A model generated the notes under the pieces. It had not been told where the DNA came from. It searched no databases and saw only the letters and a program-made list of their open reading frames with translations. A stretch of 64,000 bases of DNA, taken from positions 102,784,074 through 102,848,073 of the forward strand of contig NC_089490.1 in assembly GCF_036850765.1 (NCBI RefSeq), given 5' to 3'. This document shows, in pieces, positions 49,540-58,500 of this stretch. The stretch comes from Saccopteryx bilineata (lineage: Eukaryota; Chordata; Mammalia; Chiroptera; Emballonuridae). Positions within the stretch are counted from its first letter, which is position 1. Each line of letters starts with the position of its first letter. Both the position numbers and the translations under genes were made by a program.

Positions 49540-52500
49540 TCTTCCTCTATCTAAAAAAATCTCTAAAAATGAAATATTCTACCAGTATTTCATTTTGCAG
49601 ATAAAATTGAAGTATATGACTTAATAATACCACTGGATTTCTTTTTTTTTTTAATTTTATTTATTCATTTTAGAGAAGAGAGAAAAAGGGAGAGAGAGAG
49701 AGACAGAGAGAGAGAGGGGGGGGGGAGAGAGACAGAGAGAGAAGATGGGGAAGAGCTGGAAGCATCAACTCCCATATGTGCCTTGACCAGACAAGCCCAG
49801 GGTTTTGAATCGGCGATCTCAGCATTTCCAGGTCGACGCTTTATCCACTGCGCCATCACAGGTCAGGCCAATACCACTGGATTTCTTATTGAAAATTATA
49901 CCGATCTCTTTGAACATTGAACTCCAAGAGTCTGAGGTTTCCATTAGCAAGATTAGACACTATGGCCATTTTCATTATATCTTTACATAGCAAACCTAGT
50001 CATTGCTTAAGGTTTAGAACCATATAATCTGAGTTACGTATGTATATATTTTACCTGCTCTGTAGCTAGCAGAAATCTTGGATAAAGAATTCCAAAGTTA
50101 GGAAGTATCTTAAGATCAACAAGTCCAATACCCACTCTCAACCACATATGAGGAAAACGATGGTCTGAAGCAGAGGTGAGATAGTGTGCCCGAGACCTGC
50201 AGCTTGCTGGCTGGTAAAGTTACAACTCCAGCCTGCGGAATCTTAACCAGGACTTTCTTCTTCTTTTTTTTTAAAGAATATGCTATTCTTCTTTTATTAT
50301 ATTTTTACCTGCACTTTTTTCTTTTTTAAAATTTTTTATTAATTTTAATTTATTGTGTTAATATAAATTTAAATGTCCCACACAATATAACTCTCTCTCA
50401 CCCCTACCCCTCTGTCCCCCTTTACTCCCCCTTTGCCCCCCTCCCCCTAACTCCCTCCCCCATTCCCTCTGGGATTTGCTGTCCTGTTATCTGTATCTCT
50501 GTGTTCTGTATATATAATTTCACTAATCCCTTCACCTTCACAGATCCCATCCCCTAATCCCCCTTCCCTCTGACAGCTGTCCCTCTGCTCCCTGTGACCC
50601 TGTCTCTGCCTCTATTCCATTCCTCAGTTCACTTTGTTCATTAGGTTCCACATATAAGTGAGATCATATAATATTTGTCTTTCTCTGCCTGGCTTACTTC
50701 ACTTAGCATAATAATCTCCAGGTCCATCCATGCCATTGCAAAAGGTAAGATTTTCTTCTTTTCATGGCTGCATAGTATTCCATTGTATATATGTACCACT
50801 GCTTTTTAATCCACTCGTCCACTGATAGACACTTGGGCTGTTTCCAGATCCTGGCTATTGTAAACAATGCTGCCATAAACATAGGATTCCATATCTTCTT
50901 TTGAATCACTGATTTTGTATTCTCAGGAAATATTCCTAAAAGTGGGATAGCTGGATCAAAATGCAGTTCCACTTTTAATTTTTTGAGGAAACTCCATACT
51001 GTTTTCCACAGTGGCTGCACAAGTCGCATTCCCACCAGCAATGCAGGAGGGTTCCCTTTTCTCCACATCCTTGCCAGCGCTTATTGTGTGTTGATTTGTT
51101 AATGAGCATTTTAATTATGATGTGTCTTGGCATAGGCCTCCTTGGGTTCCTCTTTAATGGGACTGTCTGTGCTTCCTGAACTTGCGTGACTTTTTTCTTC
51201 ATCAGTTTAGTGAAGTTTTCAGCTATGATTTCTTCAAACAAGTTCTCTATCCCTTGTTATTTCTCTTCTCCTTCAGGAACCCCTGTGATGCAGATGTTTC
51301 TTTTCATGTTGTCACAGAGGTTTCTTAGAGTTCCTTCAGTCTTTTTGAGCCTCTTTTCTTTTTGCTGCTCTGCTTCTGTGCTTTTGTTTATCTTGTCCTC
51401 TAAATTGCTGATTTAATCCTCTGCTTCATCCAGCCTGCTATTGATTCTTTCTAGTGCAGTCTTCATTTCTGATGTTGTATTTGTCATTTCTGACTGGTTC
51501 TTTTTTATGATTTTAATGTCCTTTTTGATTATTGCTATCTCTTTATTTAAGTGCTCATTATATCCATCCATTGTTGCTCTAAGATCTTGAGCATCCTAAA
51601 AATCATTATTTTAAACTCTGCATCTGGTAGTTTGGTTACTTCCAGCTCTTTCAGTTCTTTTTCTGGGGATTTCTCTTGTTGACTTATTTGGGTTGCATTT
51701 CTCTGTCTGCCCATTTTGTCTGTGCATTAGGTAGCACTGTCTGACTTTGAAACTTTTGTAGTGTCTTTATAAAGAAGATGGGCTTGGTGGTACCAGGCCA
51801 CCTGTTCTGCTTGTTCTAGAAATGCTTCTTGAGGATACTGTTTTTCCTCTTATTGTATTTGAATATTAAATGCAGTTGGTCTTTTCATGGGTACGGTTAT
51901 CCCTTCAGGTTGGCTGGCTCTAAAGGTCAACCTTGATTATGTGTATTACACACTGTGCAATGTCTGTGTTGTTGGGTGTATTTATTCTCAACAGTGTCTG
52001 GTGCCTGCTAGACTCCACCTTTGGGCATGCTACCTGTGTAGGTAGCTAAGTCTAGAGTTGGTGCTGTCTGCCACCCACTTCCAGTTGTGTTGGCTCTAGT
52101 TCTTCTTGGGTTGGCATCCCCTGTTGTTTGTAACCCACTGTGGGTTACCAGTCTGCAGATACTGCACTTTTTGCTGTTTGTGTCTGCATTTTCTGTGCCT
52201 GGGTAGTGTGGGAGAGGCCAACCTTTGTATAATGATCAGCTTCCTCTGCCTCCATTAGAGCCCCAAGCTCTGTAAGATTTGTTTCCACTTTTTAGCTGCT
52301 CCTCCTCCTCTTGCAGCTGCCTGGTCTTCCTACAGAGTCTTCAGTAGTAAGGCTGTAGTGTTGACTCAGACTGGCCTCACCCAACCAATCCCTCTACAGG
52401 TTGCATGCTTGGTGGGTTAGGGCAGCTGAAGTTGAGAATATATTAGTGGGACCCCCTACATCATGGGTCTTTTGGTCAGGAGCTTATATAGGGAATGTGG

Positions 52501-55500
52501 CCCTTACTCCAGAGCTTAATCCCTCAGCTACTGCTGGATACTCAAATTTTATTTCTCCCCAACAAGGTGAGCAGCAGGTTCAGACCAAGTGTGGCTGACA
52601 GTCCCCTTTGCAGAAGTTCTTTCAGCTGGTGAGACCCTGGTCTAAGGTAGAAAGACTGAGGGAGTCCTCTCCTGTGGCTGACTGTGCTCCCCCAAAGGTG
52701 GCTAAGCCCTTTGACTAGATCCAACAATAGACTCACAGGGACCCACACTTTAAATGTCCATGCTCCAAATGTTTCTCCCTTCCCACTGTGTAATCTAGCC
52801 CCGCAGTATATCCAGCATCCAGGCCAGCTGACTGTGAAGCTCCACCCTATCCAGTGCACATGAGCCACTGTACCGGTGCTGATCACAGAGAGTGGACCTC
52901 GCCTCTGCTGGGCCACATGTGAGGAAGCTTTCCTTAGGATACCACTCTAGCAAGGGTTGTTAGGTCCTGAGCCAATGCTTTCTACAGCTGGTCCCTGGAT
53001 GTGCCTGCCTTGGGCCTCCCTGGCAGGGACCCAGCACAGACCAGTGGAAGACACTGACTGTGACTGGCCCTCAGCAACCATTTGAAGCTACAAGCAATTC
53101 AGAGTTTGTAGCTGCCTCTACTGGGACCAGGTGTACATGGAAATACCAAGCTGCACTCCTAGCCTGGCTTTTATCTACACTGGGCCTGAGGGAAGTTCTG
53201 CTTGAAAGGCCAAGTTTCCCTGAGTCCCTCCTCATGCAGCCTCTGTCTGATGGCTGTGTATTGGGCTTAGCCACTGAAAAAAACTCTGCTAGAGTCTAGA
53301 GCAGGGGTCTCAAACTCGCGGCCATCGGGCCGCATGCGGCCTGCCGAACAATTTTGTGCGGCCCACAGACTAATCCACGAAGTTCAAAATATTTTGGATA
53401 AAATTAAGTAAGCCTAGGGGCCTACTTGTATTTTTCATTTCTCTAGCATCCTAGCTAGATATTAGCTTAGTTAACAGCAGTTGTGATGTGAACTACAGTT
53501 TCTGGTCGTTTTGTGACACTGAGTAAACTGCATGTACGATTGTGCTTGTAAAAGGCGAAAGATTTATGCGATCTGAAGAGAAACCAGAGTATGATTGTGC
53601 TTGTTGTACTGATTTTTTTTTGTTTTCAACTGCAGTGAGAAAAGTGTTGCGTAACAGTTGCCTTTTGTAGACCTAGTGCGGCCCGCCGAACGGCTGTGAT
53701 CTTGCTCTGCGGCCCACATGCTGAGTTGAGTTTGAGACCCCTGGTCTAAAGCCTGTGGCAATTCAGGAATTAGGAAGGGTGCTGGGTGTGGCTCTGCCCC
53801 TCGGTCCCAGGTGTCAGTCTTTTCAGACTTCTTTCACAGACCTCAATACGTGTGGCCTCTGAGACCCAGAGGTGTGGTCTGCCTGCACTCTGGGCAGTTT
53901 CTACTGAGTCTCCCATGAGGTAAAAGCACCAGTCCTACCGTCAGGAGCGTGTGTGGGAATGCTCTGGTCTCAACACCAGAAAACTGAGCCATTGACGCAC
54001 CCCCTGCTTCCTGGCCTCTCAGAATGACCCATCACCATTCTGGAGTAGAAGAAACTCCTAAGGGCAGAGCAGTTGCTTTTCCCCACACTGATGCTGCACA
54101 AAGGGGATGCTGCACCCAAGGAAGATGGCGACAGCAGTACTGGAGAATGACTCACACAGGGGTTCTGTGGCTGTCCCCACAGTGTCTCTCCCTGGGCCTC
54201 CAACTTTACACTTTTCTCATGCAACTCCAGTCATCTCAGCTCTCCCTCTACCAGAGCCCCAAATAAGTGACTGTCAATGAGATTTTCTGCATGGGCCCTT
54301 TAAGATGGAGTCTGCGTTTCTGAAAGCTTAGTCTCTTTCTCGCAGACAGAAACCCTGCTCTTTTCACCGCCAAATGTTGTCTGGGCGCCTCTTCTAGGCT
54401 CTGTGGCTCTAGACTGGGGCTCCGGGCCTGGGTCTGAGCATCCACACCTCTCAGGGTGACTCTCCCTGCAGTGAGAGTTCCTCTGGACCTGGGCCACCAC
54501 TTGCTCCTGGGAGCAGGGCAGCCCTTTCTGTGTCTCTGTCCTTCCTGCCAGTCTCGGTGTGGCTTCTTCTGTGATCCTTGGTTATAGAGTTCTCTTCCTT
54601 TAGTCCAAAGTTGGTTTTTCGAGACGATTGTTCTTAAATTAAGTTGTAATCCAGTTTGGTCCTGGGAGGTGGCAGTTGGAACGTCTACCTACTCCGTCGC
54701 CATCTTGGAATCCCTCTTAACCAGTACTTTCATTACTTTAAACGTGATCTTAATTTTCATATTGTTCAAATCCATTTGGCTAGTTTTTTTACTTCATTTT
54801 TATATATCATCTTTCATTTTAGAGAAGGCACTCGTCCTTTTTCTCAATTTATACCCTCTCTGATCGATCACCTAGAGCTGGGTGTGACCTGAACTATACC
54901 CCCTGCACTTGCATACATATATGTGTGCACGCATGCACACAGACACACACGCACACACACACCCCTCCCCTCTCAGGAGCCTCCTTTTACCAGATAGCTA
55001 GGTGAGGTAAGGATGTCTTCAGTACACTAACAGAAAAGCAGAGGATTTATAGGTATGGGAGTTCCCAGTAATGTGTGATCATTTCAGTATTTTGAATGCT
55101 ATAGTAGGCAATCCAGCAGTCCATAAACAGTAGGAGTATGTACATATTCTTGCCATCAAAATCTGTCTTTGAGGTTTTATATTGGGGATGCTGAGGCCCA
55201 GGAATGTTGTGACTTGCCCAGCATCACTTAGCAAGCTGGCATTAGCTAGCCCTGTCATCACAGAATTACTCTAAAAGGAAATTTTAAAAATAGTAAAACG
55301 GGACATTGTACCTTTCTTTCTTGCTGTGAAATGACATAATTGTTCATTTTAGTTTCATTGTTTGAGCAATGAATGAAGAATGAAATTATTTTCACTCTTG
55401 ACTTGATAACCTATCTCCTTTATAATTACAGATTTTAGAACATCTCCAGTTCATTTGTTAAATGTATGAAATTTATTTTACAGCTCTATGAAAAAGTTGC

Positions 55501-58500
55501 ACTCTTTCTGACCAATTTAGGTAAGTGAAATCCTTTTTATTTCATGACACAGTATTGTGGTCTGAAATTTACCTTTCCATTTTTGAAACACTGCTGAAAA
55601 GAACTATTCCCTTTAGTTTGAATTGCATACAGTGACTTCCTTGCCCTCAACAGGACATTGTAAATATGCCTAACCACTGGAGGATCTTTTCCATATAAAG
55701 ACTTAAAACTTGTCACAGATTTTGTCTATCATGGGCTAAGGTAAAGTAGGTTTTCTTTTAATACACACAAAAATATAGTAGCACAAAAGTACATGTGTAT
55801 AAAGTGCTCAGAATAATTTGAGAAACTATTTATTTGCACTGCCTCTGATTTTTATTTACTTAACAATGTGTCCAGTTTTCATGATATATATTAATAAAAT
55901 CACAGCAGAGTTAGTAGGTTGGAGGCCTTCTACAAGGAATGCAGGTAGGCAAAATATCACCATTTGTAAAAATAACATCCACATGGATGAGTCATCCCTA
56001 GGAACATTTCTCTGACTCCATAAAGCACTAGAACAGCCAGGTAGCCAGCTATGCACTGTATGTTTTCTACCTTTTCAATATATATGTAGAAAGCATCCCT
56101 TGGCCCTGACCAGATAGCTCAGTTGTTTAGAGGATCATCCAAAGCACAGAGGTTGCCGGTTTGATTCCCAGTCAGGGCACATACAGGAGCAGATCCATGT
56201 TTCTCTCTCTCTCTCTCTCTCTCTCACTCCCTTCCTTTCTAACTAAAATCAATAAATAAAAATTTTAAAAAAAGTGTCCCAATATTATTATTATTGAGAT
56301 ATTAGTCATTTTATTCTGCTGTGTAAGAGAATTTCATGCGCTGAAACGTAACCCGTTTTAGTGCATCCCCATATATATGTAGCTTGACCAGAGGGGGGAA
56401 AACACATGTTTTTATTTATAATAATCATTTTAATCAAGATGCCATTTATTGAGGGCTTCTGTGTGCCCAATACAGAGCTGGCCTATCTCCTTTGATGTCA
56501 TTGAAATCTTCTATCAACATCATCCCTTGCCAGATGGATAGAAACAGGTCTCTATCTATGAAAGAGGTAGCTGTGCCTTGGTAGGCTGTTGCCAGTGGCA
56601 CCTCGATCCAGGCTGGCAGAGATGCCAGTGCTCAGCCCCAGTCCAGCTGTGATTGGGACATCTGGGAACCTACCCAGCTGGCTGACAACCTGGAAGACCT
56701 TCCTATGTAACCAATAATTCAGCAGCAGAAATGAAATAAAGCTAAAACCCTTTAAGAATCCTTTTTTCTTTTCTTCCTTCCACAGCAGTGCAGCCTTGTT
56801 CCAAAATTGACATGTAAACCATTTGAAATCGGATTCTTTTCTTCCTCCTCTCCCTTCTCTGATATGTTCCTAGGGAACATTTTGAGTTATAATTTCGTGG
56901 AAAAGGGATGAATGGGTGGAAATGGTAAATGAGCAATTAGAAGCTCAGGGAATGTGGAAACGGGGAAAGTGACGTTGGGGATGTAGGTAGAGCTCCCGGG
57001 GAAGAACGAGTGCATTTGACATGAGATGTCAAGTTGGAGGTTTGGTCCATATTTTCCTATCACAGTGTGCAAAGAGCATTTGCTCTATGAAAGGCAAAAT
57101 ATAAGATGAGAATTGGCATTTGAGTGCAGTCAGGAAATTATAAGACACAGGTGGTGATGTACAGTAAATGCTCTAAAGATGAGGTTGTGGGTGTTTGTCC
57201 ATGAGAATGAAACATGGGGGCTGAAGGTGACCAAGAAAGAAGTCAATTACTCTCAGCATTCTGGAATAGGGGCCTGACTCCCTCTCCCCCCATGACATCT
57301 GGTATTTCATTAGCAATAGAAGTCAAGACCAAATAATTATCAAGAGCTGGGAGGGGACCCGGCCATGCAAAGATCTTACCCACAGGCAAAAGTTAGGAGC
57401 AAAAAGCAGTCTCCTGGAGGGAGCCAGGACTGGGAGTGAAGCTCCTTCAGCCCAGCTATCTCTACTCCAGGTTTTCTGGACATCCCATAGCAGTGGAACA
57501 AACTGGATATTCTACCCACTCAGACAAGTCAGTAGCTGCTTTCCACCAAACCCTAGTTGGGGCTGGTCTGTGAGCTTGAGGGTTCTATGGATGGTCCACT
57601 TCGTCCTGCGCCACCTAGAGGCAAACTGAGTCTCCTGCAGCCTCCCTAGCCCGCCTCTGCTCCCACCCTGTGTGCACTGGGAGGGGCACGAAGGGTGTTG
57701 AGGGGGCATCCGAGGTACCTTTCCAACCCTGCTTCCTTTTCCTCTACAGAACAGCCCCGCACAGAGTCGGAGTGGGAGAACAGCTTCACCCTGAAAATGT
57801 TTCTTTTTCAGTTTGTCAATCTGAACAGCTCCACGTTTTACATCGCGTTCTTCCTCGGAAGGTAAGAACCGGACCGCTCCACACACCTGAGCCGGGGACA
57901 AAGCATTCAGAGGTCACTGACCAGGGGCAAAAGAGGAGTGCCTCCATTAGTGTGATTTCTACAAGGTGTAAAAAGATCAGCCGCCTCCTTTCCCCTTCCA
58001 TTCCCATCTCGGAATGACTTTCACTCAAAAGTACCTATGCATGTTTTCTTGGTAAGGTTAAGTGGAGGGAATTATTTGCCCATCAGAAGGATGGATGTAA
58101 AACTTGTGGACTTCATCTGCACCTGAGTCAGGGCCCCAGGTCTCACACCTGTAGGAGCAGGTGGCATGAGGGGGAGGATGGCCTGCAGCATGTCCTAGAG
58201 ACCTGACTTCACAGACAAGGGACGAACATCCAGGCAGGAGAGGGGGCTGACATAGGACGCCGGCACAGCCTGGGTAACTTCCAAATCAAGCAGTTACTAG
58301 GACTTGTTATGTGTTCACTCATGTCCCGTGAACTCATCACACCAGGAAGCATTTCCGAGCAGATGCGAACCCAGGATGGGCTGAGGATTGGGTTTCGTTG
58401 AGGTGAATGCAGCAGCCTTGCCTCAGTATTAGGTACTTCAGAATAGAATTCTAGTCAAATCATTTGATTAAAGAAAAAACAACAACACAGCATTACCACT

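Larger units (their letters stand above)
50258..54714 (-). mobile_element. L1 LINE with 5' end and target duplications, internally deleted
   Basis: The minus strand begins near 54714 with an L1 head (CCAAGATGGCGACGGAG), has a ~3-kb 5'UTR, an ORF1 start (ATG at 51714), and then jumps at about 51090-51105 from ORF1 (PRHIIIKML) into the last part of ORF2 ([11 protein letters not shown] ... [18 protein letters not shown]), ending with a 3'UTR/T-rich end near 50260-50340. TCTTAACCAG(G/T)ACTTTC at 50241-50257 and 54715-54731 is the target duplication. The whole element is therefore one insertion. Confidence 0.88.
44684..55483 (+). other. ANO4: ANO4 intron, 10.8 kb, the longest fully contained one
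   Basis: It holds an L2 3' end (about 45300-46065), the local duplication (48068-48323 and 49314-49562), a CT-rich SINE (49644-49869), an internally deleted L1 (50258-54714) with a nested hAT MITE (53302-53743), and a CA-rich microsatellite (about 54936-54963). Between 46070 and 48060 only a MIR-like scrap (about 47075-47130) and an A17 run near 47578 stand out. Confidence 0.6.

Noticed and set aside
50703..51241. Open frames of 121 and 88 codons as protein genes
   Set aside because: They are L1 ORF1/ORF2 remnants, with the family motifs, within an L1 bounded by target duplications.
57512..58028. Frames overlapping the exon at 57750-57861
   Set aside because: They are in other frames or strands than the anoctamin frame and have no similarity of their own.
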